DNA from: Akkermansiaceae bacterium
Lineage (GTDB): Bacteria; Verrucomicrobiota; Verrucomicrobiia; Verrucomicrobiales; Akkermansiaceae
DNA length: 53,119 bases
Assembly (NCBI GenBank): GCA_903827375.1
Contig: CAIKHZ010000322.1
Location: 1 to 53,119 of the forward strand
Reading direction: 5' to 3'
Positions 45,401-53,119 of this stretch are shown here, in pieces. The notes under the pieces are model-generated. The model was not told where the DNA came from and searched no databases. It saw only the letters and a list, made by a program, of their open reading frames with translations. Numbering within the stretch: position 1 is the stretch's first letter; each line of letters begins with the position of its first letter. The position numbers were made by a program, and so were the translations under genes.

Positions 45401-47342
45401 CCGTGGCAGCCGAGTCTTGCAGATTGCCGACAAGTGTGTTGGCGTTGGTGTTGTTGCCGGTGAGCGTCAGCGTTCGGGCGGTGGGGTAGCCGAAGGTAAC
45501 GGCGCTTGTGGAACCAAGCGCCGTTGTATTGTTGTTCAGGGTCACTTGGGTGGCGCTGTCGATCGACGCAATCGTGGAGCTTGCCGCAATACCGGTGCCG
45601 GTGATCCGCATGCCGACGACAAGGTTCGCGGTGCTGCTGATGCCGGTGATCACCTTCTGGCCGCTGGTCCACGTACCGGTCAGCCCGGTGACGTCCGGTG
45701 AAATGATGTTGCCGCTGGGGGCGCTGAACACCAGAGCGTCGGTGCCGGAGGCATCAAGCGAACTGGACGAAAGAATGGCGAAGTTGCGGTCAATCGCCGC
45801 TGCCGCGCCGCCCACAGCGGCGATTGGGGCATACTGGAAGGTGCCGCCTCCGAGCACCAGGCCGGCGGCGCTGGTTGATTGGCCGATACTGCAGGCCGAC
45901 CCGCCGTTTGCAAGGTTGTTGACGATCAAGGTGCCTGCGGTCGTGCGGGTCTGGCCGGCATAGGTGTTTGCGCCGGTGAGGTTCCAACTGCCGGTGCCGC
46001 TCTTGGTGATGGCGAGGGTGTTCGCGCCAGTGCCTTGAATTATCTTTCCGGCAAATGTGTTGAGGCCTGTGCCGTTGCCCCCCAGCGTCAGGACCTTCGC
46101 ACCCGAGCCGGTGTAGGACAGGTCGGTGTTGATTGTGAATGCCTGCGAACTCGAGTTAGAGATCGTATAGTTGGTGGCCGAACCGCCCATCACGAATTGC
46201 CGGTTGGTCAGCGTCAGGGGCACAACGGCTCCGGCCCCGTAAACAAACGCCGTCGTCGCTGGGGAGGTTCCCCCGAAGGTGATATTACCGGTTGTAGAGT
46301 CCGCAAGGCTATTCACGGTCAGTGTATTATTCGTTTTGCTGCCGTTCATTGCAATCGGCCCGGTGAAGTTATTTGCGGTGCTGTTCAGATTCAGGGTCCA
46401 ATTGCCTTGTCCTTGCTGGATCAGGGTGATCCCGCCGTTACCTGTCACCGCGCTATTGAACGTGAAGGTTTTGGTGTTGCAGCCAAATGAGGCGATGGCA
46501 CCATTGTTCAGCGTGATGCCTGCGCTGCTGGTGAAAGCGGTATTGACGGTGAGGGTTGCATTGCCATTGAAGATCAGTGGATTGCCATTAAAAAAAGGCG
46601 GGACGTTCGTAGCGTTCAAATTCACCGTGCCGGAATTTAAGGCGATGGCACCGGTGAATGACGAAAGGAGAGTGTTGGAGCTAAAGGTCAGTGCGCCGCT
46701 ACCGGACATGGCCAAGGTGCCCGCACCGCTGAGGACCGTGGTGGCTTCGGTGGTGGAGGCACTGCTGCCATAATTGAATGTGACGCCGCTGTCGATGATC
46801 AATGTCCCGATGGAGGGTAACGCGGCGCTGCCGCCGATGCTGAGCGTGCTGCCGCTAGCCCCGCTGATCTGAAGGCTGGTAGCCGCGCCCAGAAGGGGAG
46901 TGCTGATGGTGTCAGCCGCATTGTTGACGGTGATGACCGCAGCGGCCGGCACGGTGATGGAGGTGCCTCCGGAAAGCGTGACGCCGCCTGAGCCGGATGC
47001 GAAGGTCATGTTGCCGGCATTCACCGTGCCGCTGACTGTGATGGTGCCCGCAGCGAGGCCGGTTGCGCCGTTGCCAAAGTTGAGGGCGTCGGCCGTGGTC
47101 GTGGTGATGCTGTTGCCATTGACAACGCTGGCGCCGGTGGCGCTCGTGCTCCAGCCCGCAGTGGTGGTGCCTGCGGTCGGCGCTGCCCAGGTGCCACCAG
47201 CGCTGCCAAAGTCGGCGCTGCTGTCGTTGCCATCCCAGAAATATGGGCCAGCCGCTTGGGCGGATTGTGCGGCGAAAAGGGTCACGGCGGCGATGGCCGG
47301 GACGGTTAGGAGTTTTAAGCTGTTTTTCAAGATTGGGTTCAT
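42462..47342 (-). CDS. Giant secreted autotransporter-associated beta-strand repeat protein
   Basis: The 1626-residue protein starts with a signal peptide (LKLLTVPAIAAVTLFAAQSA) and a Trp/Asp start typical of this group (GPYFWDGNDSSADFGSAGG). Residues to about 820 are Gly/Ser/Thr-rich parallel-beta repeats, including autotransporter-associated units (SGTGSWNLTGANTYAGQTRT; GGGTWTLSGVNTYSGATTVS). The second half holds three immunoglobulin-like units (TVTFSEAMAAGTVVATDFGN and relatives), alternating with two nearly identical modules (LPWIAKGTLPVGSILRSVSI). Near the end lie a calcium-type DYDGDGVSNGAEYVLGG motif and the phylum's usual ending (KFARLKVVIAP). No beta-barrel transporter domain is present, so it is secreted another way. 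It probably acts in adhesion or surface layering. Confidence 0.88.
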   Translation of the reverse strand: MNPILKNSLKLLTVPAIAAVTLFAAQSAQAAGPYFWDGNDSSADFGSAGGTWAAPTAGTTTAGWSTSATGASVVNGNSITTTTADALNFGNGATGLAAGTITVSGTVNAGNMTFASGSGGVTLSGGTSITVPAAAVITVNNAADTISTPLLGAATSLQISGASGSTLSIGGSAALPSIGTLIIDSGVTFNYGSSASTTEATTVLSGAGTLAMSGSGALTFSSNTLLSSFTGAIALNSGTVNLNATNVPPFFNGNPLIFNGNATLTVNTAFTSSAGITLNNGAIASFGCNTKTFTFNSAVTGNGGITLIQQGQGNWTLNLNSTANNFTGPIAMNGSKTNNTLTVNSLADSTTGNITFGGTSPATTAFVYGAGAVVPLTLTNRQFVMGGSATNYTISNSSSQAFTINTDLSYTGSGAKVLTLGGNGTGLNTFAGKIIQGTGANTLAITKSGTGSWNLTGANTYAGQTRTTAGTLIVNNLANGGSACSIGQSTSAAGLVLGGGTFQYAPIAAVGGAAAAIDRNFAILSSSSLDASGTDALVFSAPSGNIISPDVTGLTGTWTSGQKVITGISSTANLVVGMRITGTGIAASSTIASIDSATQVTLNNNTTALGSTSAVTFGYPTARTLTLTGNNTNANTLVGNLQDSAATGAGVLSLTKNGGGTWTLSGVNTYSGATTVSNGTLLVSNPGSLAAGSAVAVNGGTLGGNGTINGNVTVAAAGSLSPGGSSADTLTIGGNLNISAPANGGAGKLVFQLDALANPNDKIAVTGTLTLGSGVLGFSDFVFSNLGGLQVGTYKLITSGGISGTLDSSDLSGTIGALPCTLQIVGTDLELVASPPDTTPPTLASIVNNKGGGPVAPNTSVTYTVTFSEAMAAGTVVATDFGNAGTASVTIGTITQISPGVFTVSVTPTSSGTLQLMIHASAVLTDLAGNHLDTTTALLDGTTIAVPRQVTRTFSLGTSPALTTLENDVAGLLPWIAKGTLPVGSILRSVSINAKIENVGTDPTTDDWASQLSVYIDPTPQSPGTAARLQVGGYNAIGTVALALDYGNLSGWANGDSGPPATVIDTKTEAAWASLGAVDLSSAQVSVGNDYSEAAWSGTLTIVYDDNSPPALVSIVDDKAGGPLTPNTLVTYTLTFNKDMDANTLIAADFGNAGTAPVTIGAVTANAHTPGIFTVQATPTNTGTLILKVNAGANLKDIAGDAMVTTSAIADDTTLAVHREVTRTYQLGSSPACTTIESGVAGLLPWIAKGTLPVGSILRAVSANAKIENVGTDPTTDDWASQLCVYIDPTPQSPSTAARLQVGGYNAIGTVALALDYGNLSGWANGDSGPPATVIDTKTQAAWASLAPIDLSTVQVSVGNDYSEAAWSGTLTIVYDDDSPPAVVGIVDDKAGGPVEPGTLVTYTVTFNKDMDASTLSAADFGNAGTAAVSIGAVTPNAHTPGVFTVQTTPTGPGTLILQINAGADLKDIIGNTMITTSTIADDTTIAVNAVGYASWATTNAPSGTAADDYDGDGVSNGAEYVLGGTKDTNDFGKLPKTSTTGGNLLFNFVRDQKSINATTTVGVEVGTNLVTWPDTYTVGTDTASSSPGVTIVKDSPTIGFDTVTLTLPQSPETAKFARLKVVIAP
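42890..44513 (-). repeat. Internal tandem duplication with an 813-bp period
   Basis: The stretch beginning GCCGGAGGGCCGCTGTCGCC occurs at 43348 and again at 44161, an offset of 813 bp (271 codons). Long tracts around both are nearly identical, with only scattered third-position changes. A further, more diverged Ig-like unit lies at about 44514-44810. Limits are approximate. Confidence 0.85.
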
Positions 47343-47658
47343 GGATTGGCTTTTTTGCTGGATGGGTTGAAAAGCGAAGTGTGCTGTCGTTAGATCAAGC
47401 TTTCTTGTCTGGTGTCTTCATGTCACGCGTTTGAGGCGAAGTCTTGATAGACGGTATTCGTTGAAAGGTATTGGTTGGAGGCGGATCAATTGTCGGGAAA
47501 TGTGGGAGGACGCGATGGTCCTCCCGTCGGATTAACATGTTGGGTTTGAGGGTGAGCTGGCAGCAGCGGGTTCAGGTTGCCAAAGCGCGAGTAGAAAGAG
47601 AATTCCCCCGGATTTCAAGAAATTTATCCTCGACAGCTGGTTCTATCAGTGTTGCGGT
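47343..47658. other. Intergenic region with a strong hairpin
   Basis: There is no convincing gene. GGGAGGAC (47504-47511) pairs with GTCCTCCC (47518-47525) as a perfect 8-bp hairpin. The right part (47590-47658) is in frame with the regulator remnant but lacks a start and a DNA-binding domain. Promoters for the minus-strand repeat protein must lie at its left end, but none stands out. Confidence 0.45.
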
Positions 47659-48084
47659 GTGCCCATCCAATCCTTGGAAGTTGCCGGTCATGAGGTATTC
47701 TTCTGCAAAAAATCCCAGATGGAGATCAAACACGATGTCCACCGCATGACCCGCCAACTGGCGGAAATTCCGGCGGATGCCTGGATCGTCGAAGCCGGGT
47801 CACGCCCACTCCTGGAGTGGTGCTCCACCCAGCCGACTCCCTGTCTCGCGCTCTATGGGCGAACCGGTAACCTGCTGCTGGCTCGCACCGGGCCGGACAC
47901 CTTGCCGGCTCATCGCGCCGCCATGCGCCACCTCCTTGCGCTCGGGCATCGGCGCATTGTGTTGATCGTCAGCGAAGCGCGCCGCAGGCCGACGCCGGGG
48001 ATCTCCGAGACCCTCTTTGTCTCCCGCCACCCTTCGGATTGGCTGAAGGGGCGGTGTGTTGAAAGTTCGCGAATTGGACAATGA
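47659..48084 (+). pseudogene. Truncated LacI/GntR-type sugar regulator (effector-domain fragment)
   Basis: The fragment (141 residues from GTG 47659) matches the first half of a periplasmic-binding-like effector domain seen in a regulator group common in this phylum. It contains LEVAGHEVFFCKKSQMEI, TRQLAEIPADAWIVEAGSRP, LEWCSTQPTPCLALYGR and AAMRHLLALGHRRIVLIVSE. No helix-turn-helix DNA-binding domain precedes it, although the frame is open upstream. The second half of the effector domain is missing: after RRRPTPGISETLF the sequence degenerates and stops. It cannot work as a repressor. It lies just before the paired palindrome and the giant secreted protein gene, which it may once have regulated. 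Confidence 0.65.
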
Positions 48085-48096
48085 TTTCGCGAATTG
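48066..48096. promoter_or_regulatory. Two copies of TTCGCGAATTG spaced 20 bp apart (candidate operator)
   Basis: TTCGCGAATTG occurs at 48066-48076 and 48086-48096, exactly 20 bp apart, which is about two helical turns. TTCGCGAA is itself a palindrome. The pair overlaps the end of the regulator remnant and lies 100-130 bp before ATG 48197. Two same-face palindromes suggest cooperative binding of a dimeric regulator. Confidence 0.45.
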
Positions 48097-48138
48097 AGCG
48101 TTGCGAGGGTATGCTTTCATTCATCACTATCGGTTCGG

Positions 48139-48158
48139 TGGTGCCCGCCTTGGCACCA
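48139..48158 (+). promoter_or_regulatory. Hairpin in the leader of the giant secreted protein gene
   Basis: TGGTGCC (48139-48145) pairs with GGCACCA (48152-48158) around a 6-base loop, 39 bp before ATG 48197. It could be an mRNA structure or an operator. Confidence 0.35.
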
Positions 48159-48196
48159 TCCCGTTGGATCGTGAATCCGAATTTCCGCAGCACCCC

Positions 48197-51100
48197 ATGA
48201 GACGTACGCCAATATTATCAGAAATGACGAAAATTGCCCATCGAGGGCTGCTGGCTGCGGTCACCATGGCTGTGGGTTGGCTCAGCATGGTGGGTCCGGT
48301 CGCCGCGCAGTATTTGGATAACAACTCGATCTATTCCAACCAGGATCCAAATACCGAGACGCGCCGCTCCGACCATTTTCGGATGAACTTCGGCCACTAC
48401 AACCGGGATACGGGCACACCCATGACTGAGCAGTTGGCTCAGGGGAACCTCCAGGAGTATGAACAAATGTGGCATCGATGGGTCGTCGAAATGGGCCTCC
48501 ATGATATCAACGAATCAGTCACCACCCCAGATGGTAACAAGTACCGAGCCAATTTCAACTTTCTCATGACCTGGAATGACGGCGGTGGCGGCGGTGCCTA
48601 TTCCAGCATGGATTCCGGCGGGTTTTTCTATGCCATGGCCAATACCAGCAGTTGTCGCTACGATCCGCCATCGGGTGCCACCCCGCATGAGTTCGGCCAC
48701 GTCTGGGAAGGCACAGGCGCTGGGTTTAATGGATCTAACAGCTCTGGCGCATGGTGGGAGTGTACCGCCAATTGGATGTTGCTGCAATTCATCAACACCT
48801 ATCCGCAGGCCGGCGGCTACATCAGCAACGGCATGTACTATCCGGCCCACGGCAGGGATTACTACGACTCGTGGGTCATTTGGGAAGCCGCCAAGGATGA
48901 TCCGCGCTACGGCGCGGCTTGGGTCGATAGCATGTGGACCAACGCCACCGCCGATCAGAGAACTAACGAATACATCATCGACCGCATGATCCGGCTCGAC
49001 TCATCCGGGTCGGCCGACAAGGCCGGGGCGATCAACGACCTGTGGGGAGATATGGCCCGCAAGATGGTCACCTGGGATTTTGCGCGTCAGCGCTGGCTGG
49101 CCCAGGCCAACAGTGCCGACGACGGCAGCGACTGGAATTTTTATCAACGATGCCGGACCCCGTTGGTGAAGCTGCCCGGTGCGAGCGGGTGGTTCCGGCC
49201 GAGCCGCGATCACACGCCGATGGAGTTTGGTTTTAACTTCATTCCGCTGGCTGCCACTCCGGGTACCACCGTCAGCTGCAACTTCCACCCCCAGTGCGAT
49301 CCGGTGCGCCAGTCGGATTGGCGCGCCTGCCTGGTGGCAGTTGATAGCGCCGGGGCCGCCAGCTACTCAAGCCTCTGGAACTGCGGCACCAACTCAATCA
49401 ATCTATCCACCGACCAGACGAAACTTTATCTGGTGGTCATCGCCACGCCCAAACCGATGAAAATTGCCGATCCAGCATGGCAGGCATATCTAACTGATGC
49501 TGGTTTGCAATTTCCTTATGCGGTGTCCTTCACAAATGCATCGCCCAAAAATGTCATCTATCCGGTGCAGAGCCACAGTGGGATGTTGCAACATGCCAAT
49601 GGTGGCGGGTGGAAAGCCAGCAGTGCCACGGTGGATGCCAGTGCCTACGTTGGTGCCAACGCTCAGGTGCTCGGTGCCGCCCAGGTCAGGGGCAATGCCC
49701 GGGTGGAGGACTATGCGGTGGTCAAGGACAGCGCACAAGTGCGTGACAACGCGGTGGTGTCCGGCCACGCGATGGTGGAGGCGAGTGCGCAGGTGTATGG
49801 CAATGCGAAGGTGAGGGATTGGGGGCACGTGTTTGGCTGTGCGGAGGTATATGAGAGTGCCAAGGTGATCGAGCACGGAAATTGTGGTGATGGCAATGCG
49901 ACGACGCACACCAAGGTTTACGGCAATGCCATCGTCAAGGGGACGACCTATGTCTATGATACCTCGACGTTGAACGGCGGACTCATCATGGAAGGCGACT
50001 CCGCCAATGGCAATGGCACCACTCCTTCATCCAGCGGCGTACACTTTGGTTGGGGCTGGGGCCAGGACACGGCTCGCTTTGCCTCGCTGCCCGACAATGG
50101 TTATCTGTTTGCCCGGCATAGTTTCGAGAAGGACAACGCGGTTTTTGCGATGGATGAGTTCGGGATCAATCATGGGTTCTTGATGAACGGTTGCCGCAGC
50201 ACTCTGGATAGTGGCGCGTCGCAGCGGGGAGGGCGCGTGTTAGCCTTGGACGGGATCAGCCAGTACGTCGAACTCCAAAATGCAGTCAATGACTTCAAGG
50301 ACAGCACGTTTGCCGTGTGGTGCAAACCAAGTGTCGCCGCCGCCACAGACCAGCGGCTGTGGTCGATGGGCGATGGCGTGAACAAGGTGATGTATCTAAC
50401 GTCAAATGCGGCTGCCACCGGCAAGCCGCGCTTCGTCATCAGCGACGGCACCACCACCTTGACGCTTGATAGCAGTGCCGCCCTTGTGGCCAACACCTGG
50501 AGTCACCTCGCAGTGGCATTTTCGGGCAGCACTTGCACGCTCTATCTCAACGGGGTGGCCGTGGCCAACAACCCCGCCATGTCCCTGTTGCCAGACAGCC
50601 TCAACGCGCCGTTGATGGAAAATGCCAATTACCTCGGCCGCAGCTACTCTGGTAACTATTTTCAAGGGGCCCTGGATGATTTTCGCTGCTACACGCGTGG
50701 CCTGACGGCGGCTGAGGTGCTGACCTTGTTCTCCACCGCCGCGCCTGCCCCCATCTCCCTCAGTGCCGATACCACCGCGCCCACGCCTAACTCCGCAACC
50801 TGGCTCGTCGCACCCATGGCCAGTGGCGACAGTCGTGTGATCATGAGTGCCACACCCGGCAACGACGCCAGCGGCTGGGTCGAGTACTACTTCGCCTGTG
50901 TCTCCGGCGGCGGCCATGACTCCGGTTGGGTGTCGTTTAACAAATACACCGATGTCGGCCTAACTCCAGGCAGCACGCCTGCCTACACCGTCACCATGCG
51001 CGACCGCTCGGGCAACACCACCGGCGCGTCCGCTGCCGCCACCGCCACCCTCGCCACTTCAAGTGCCGGCAGCGCCAGTTTCAGTTATGGCCCGATCGGT

Positions 51101-53119
51101 ATTGCCGACGGCCAGATCACGATGAGAGCCACTCAGGGCAGCAGCCCAAGCGGCAAGCTTGAATACAAGTTTGACCGCACGCTGCCCACTGCCGCCAGTT
51201 CCGGGTGGCAATCGTCAGCCACCTGGACCCAGAGCGGTCTAACCACGGGAACGAGTTATACATATACCGTTACGGTGCGCGACGGTCGCGGCAATACCAG
51301 CGCGCCGTCAGCACCCGTGGCCGCTCTTGCCCGTGACGACGCCGGCCCGGCCCTGCCATCGCTGACCTACGCCCACTGGCAAATGCTGCCGTACGCCACC
51401 ATCGATAACAAAGTGTCGATGACGGCGATGGATACGAGCGACCCGAGCGGCGTGCAGTACTACTTCCATTGCGTCAGCGGCGGAGGCCCGGACAGCGGTT
51501 GGCAGGCAGGCACCACCTATGTGACGCCTGCCTTGGCCGACGGATCCTATGTCTATCAATACAAGGTCAGGGACCTGTCCGCCCGCAACAATGAGTCCGC
51601 ATATTCGACGAGCTTTGCCGCCACGATCACTCCCACCACCGGTTATCACAGCGCCAGCTTCGCCCAGGCCGTTAGTTTGCCGGATGATTCGCTGGTGACG
51701 TTTAACGGGGTGGTCATGCAGGCGCTTTCTGACCATTATGTGGTCAAGGATGTGGCAAGCAATGCCACTCTAATCGTCACCAGTGACCAGTATGCTCAGG
51801 CGACAGATCCAGCCAATGTTCTAAAACTCTGCCAGATCAAGGGCCACTTGTGGACATACGGCCCTACGCGCTCGGTCACCTATGCCGCCGTCACCCCGAT
51901 CATGGATCCACCGGCGTTTGCCGTCTCAGGAAAAATCGCCGACGCGATCAGTGGTCTGGGAATTGCTGGAGCCAGCGTGTATTTCTCGAGTGTTCCTGGA
52001 GCTGCAGCGAATGCCAGCCTAACGGCCACCACCGATGCCAGCGGTCTCTATTCCCAGCCAGTACCTAACGGCCAATGGTATGTGGCGGTTGCTGCCCCGA
52101 ACCATTTCCCGCCGTCTGATCAGACGCTCGTCGTCATTGGGGCTCCGCTGGCTAATATCAATTTCGCCCTCAATGCGGCCTCCACCATCACCGCAAGTGG
52201 CGGAGCAGGCGGCTCAATCAGTCCGTCGGGTGCCGTGTTGCTGGCTAACGGAACCAGCCAGGCCTTTTCGATCACGCCCAACGGAGGCCAGAGCATCACC
52301 AGTGTATTGATAGACGGGGTCGAGCAGGGGTCCATCACGAGTTATACATTCAGCAATGTGACGGCCAACCACACGCTGGGGGTGACGTTCAGCGCCAACA
52401 CCACCCATATTCCGCAGACGGCGAGTTTGCTGGATTCAGCGTTGGCCGCGACCTTTCCGACGAGCGGGCTGACGGGCAATTGGGCGAGTTATCTTCCGGC
52501 GGGCAAGACTTACACGGCGATGGGGACGCCGACCGTCAACACGCTCAACAATGCCAAGTGGGATTTAAACCTGCGCAACGACGGCGATGGTTTCGATTGC
52601 GGGGATCACGGGGCAACGGCCATTGCGTGCAGTGGCGCCAGTATTGTCGCGGTTATCAAGCCGACGCGCAACACCACGGGTGATAGTTGGAACTCAATTG
52701 TGGATGTCTTCTATGACCGGCTTGTGTTAGGTATCTACAACAATACCGGGCGGATCATCGTCAGACGCAATGGCGGGTTTGATACCAGCAGCAGCGCGCT
52801 TCCAGACGGTCAGACGACGGTTCTGTGCCTGATTGTTCAGCCGGATGGCTCGTATAAAATCTATGCTAACGGCAGCCAGGTAAGCATGTCCGGCGGCGCG
52901 GCCATTGTGGGTGGTTTCACCTCGATGGTGCCGGGGGTAGCTGGTGGGTTTGCCACCCACATCAACATCGGCCGCAATAATCCCGATGGTTGGACGGTTT
53001 TCAACGGCAATATCGGGGATTTCTTCATCTATAACGTCGCCCTGAGTGATGCAGACCGGCAGGCGCTTGAGGGCGACATGTCCACCAAGTTTGGCATAGC
53101 CACTCCCCGCACCATCACG
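48197..53119 (+). CDS. Giant secreted multidomain protein: DUF6055-like zinc peptidase plus hexapeptide and LamG domains (runs off the window)
   Basis: The frame from ATG 48197 stays open for 1641 codons to the window end, so the 3' end is missing. A signal peptide (RGLLAAVTMAVGWLSMVGPVAA) precedes a peptidase-like domain with PHEFGHVWEG (zinc H-E-x-x-H, about residue 168) and GAWWECTANWM, a likely third ligand Glu, as in gluzincins. At about 470-600 lies a left-handed beta-helix of hexapeptide repeats (SAYVGANAQVLGAAQVRGNA and on to KVYGNAIVKGTTYVYD). A LamG-like domain follows (LALDGISQYVEL, STFAVWCKPS, FQGALDDFRCYTRGLT), then several fibronectin-like repeats (VEYYFACVSGGGHDSGW; VQYYFHCVSGGGPDSGW). 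After those come a carboxypeptidase-regulatory-like domain, an InlB-type strand repeat and a second LamG-like domain. The peptidase substrate is unknown. Confidence 0.85.
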   Translation, partial: MRRTPILSEMTKIAHRGLLAAVTMAVGWLSMVGPVAAQYLDNNSIYSNQDPNTETRRSDHFRMNFGHYNRDTGTPMTEQLAQGNLQEYEQMWHRWVVEMGLHDINESVTTPDGNKYRANFNFLMTWNDGGGGGAYSSMDSGGFFYAMANTSSCRYDPPSGATPHEFGHVWEGTGAGFNGSNSSGAWWECTANWMLLQFINTYPQAGGYISNGMYYPAHGRDYYDSWVIWEAAKDDPRYGAAWVDSMWTNATADQRTNEYIIDRMIRLDSSGSADKAGAINDLWGDMARKMVTWDFARQRWLAQANSADDGSDWNFYQRCRTPLVKLPGASGWFRPSRDHTPMEFGFNFIPLAATPGTTVSCNFHPQCDPVRQSDWRACLVAVDSAGAASYSSLWNCGTNSINLSTDQTKLYLVVIATPKPMKIADPAWQAYLTDAGLQFPYAVSFTNASPKNVIYPVQSHSGMLQHANGGGWKASSATVDASAYVGANAQVLGAAQVRGNARVEDYAVVKDSAQVRDNAVVSGHAMVEASAQVYGNAKVRDWGHVFGCAEVYESAKVIEHGNCGDGNATTHTKVYGNAIVKGTTYVYDTSTLNGGLIMEGDSANGNGTTPSSSGVHFGWGWGQDTARFASLPDNGYLFARHSFEKDNAVFAMDEFGINHGFLMNGCRSTLDSGASQRGGRVLALDGISQYVELQNAVNDFKDSTFAVWCKPSVAAATDQRLWSMGDGVNKVMYLTSNAAATGKPRFVISDGTTTLTLDSSAALVANTWSHLAVAFSGSTCTLYLNGVAVANNPAMSLLPDSLNAPLMENANYLGRSYSGNYFQGALDDFRCYTRGLTAAEVLTLFSTAAPAPISLSADTTAPTPNSATWLVAPMASGDSRVIMSATPGNDASGWVEYYFACVSGGGHDSGWVSFNKYTDVGLTPGSTPAYTVTMRDRSGNTTGASAAATATLATSSAGSASFSYGPIGIADGQITMRATQGSSPSGKLEYKFDRTLPTAASSGWQSSATWTQSGLTTGTSYTYTVTVRDGRGNTSAPSAPVAALARDDAGPALPSLTYAHWQMLPYATIDNKVSMTAMDTSDPSGVQYYFHCVSGGGPDSGWQAGTTYVTPALADGSYVYQYKVRDLSARNNESAYSTSFAATITPTTGYHSASFAQAVSLPDDSLVTFNGVVMQALSDHYVVKDVASNATLIVTSDQYAQATDPANVLKLCQIKGHLWTYGPTRSVTYAAVTPIMDPPAFAVSGKIADAISGLGIAGASVYFSSVPGAAANASLTATTDASGLYSQPVPNGQWYVAVAAPNHFPPSDQTLVVIGAPLANINFALNAASTITASGGAGGSISPSGAVLLANGTSQAFSITPNGGQSITSVLIDGVEQGSITSYTFSNVTANHTLGVTFSANTTHIPQTASLLDSALAATFPTSGLTGNWASYLPAGKTYTAMGTPTVNTLNNAKWDLNLRNDGDGFDCGDHGATAIACSGASIVAVIKPTRNTTGDSWNSIVDVFYDRLVLGIYNNTGRIIVRRNGGFDTSSSALPDGQTTVLCLIVQPDGSYKIYANGSQVSMSGGAAIVGGFTSMVPGVAGGFATHINIGRNNPDGWTVFNGNIGDFFIYNVALSDADRQALEGDMSTKFGIATPRTIT

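Noticed and set aside
29740..47430. TTCATGTCACGCG shared between 29740 and 47417
   Set aside because: A 13-base match in a pair is expected by chance in a window of this size, and flanks do not match.

Overview
The window looks like a chromosomal segment of a GC-rich member of the Verrucomicrobiota, probably Verrucomicrobiales-like. The evidence is the gene set. There is a DUF1549/DUF1553 protein, a DUF1501 protein and a pre-peptidase-type protein in a row (18.8-24.5 kb). There is an autotransporter-associated beta-strand repeat protein whose C-terminal signature is typical of this phylum (42.5-47.3 kb). An ECF sigma factor is paired with a membrane anti-sigma-like protein, and there is a very large multi-domain secreted protein at the right edge. 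Shine-Dalgarno sequences are mostly weak or absent, and several promoters lie directly on the start codon.

Layout. 0-2.2 kb is a decayed zone: a partial gene, a small lipoprotein, a twice-frameshifted peptidoglycan-binding gene, and minus-strand remnants that include an ISKra4-like transposase. 2.2-8.3 kb has a dihaem cytochrome c, then a same-strand run of TMEM43-like protein, apt, pgi, folC and a SpoIIAA-like protein. 8.3-9.2 kb is a truncated N-ATPase-type beta subunit. 9.3-13.5 kb has a membrane protein, a methyltransferase and a copper-type P-ATPase. 13.5-18.2 kb (minus) is a stressosome operon: a small basic protein, RsbR, RsbS, RsbT, an RsbT-RsbX fusion and a hybrid histidine kinase. 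18.4-24.5 kb (minus) holds a lipoprotein and the pre-peptidase/DUF1501/DUF1549 operon. 24.9-29.2 kb has etfB, etfA and an eight-haem cytochrome with TPRs. 29.4-33.1 kb has an autotransporter fragment, ECF sigma factor, anti-sigma-like discoidin protein and a vWA lipoprotein. 33.2-37.4 kb has the Prc protease (minus) and ilvD. 37.5-42.4 kb has a glycine-rich RRM protein, a large acyl-CoA dehydrogenase and an ETF-quinone-oxidoreductase-like protein. 42.5-53.1 kb has the autotransporter-repeat protein, a truncated LacI-type regulator and a giant metalloprotease/hexapeptide-repeat protein that runs off the edge.

How it fits together. ETF, the acyl-CoA dehydrogenase and the ETF-QO-like protein form a plausible route for electrons from acyl-CoA oxidation into the quinone pool. 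The two cytochromes may take part in periplasmic electron transfer. The stressosome is wired to a hybrid kinase with no sigma-B-type factor nearby. The ECF sigma factor, the membrane anti-sigma-like protein and the vWA lipoprotein share a sequence motif and look like one envelope-sensing unit. Unusual DNA features include intergenic heptanucleotide repeats around 18.6-25.9 kb, a dispersed GGGGTGTAACCC element, promoters lying on the start codon, and a paired palindrome upstream of the giant secreted protein. I saw no rRNA or tRNA gene, CRISPR array or intact insertion sequence.
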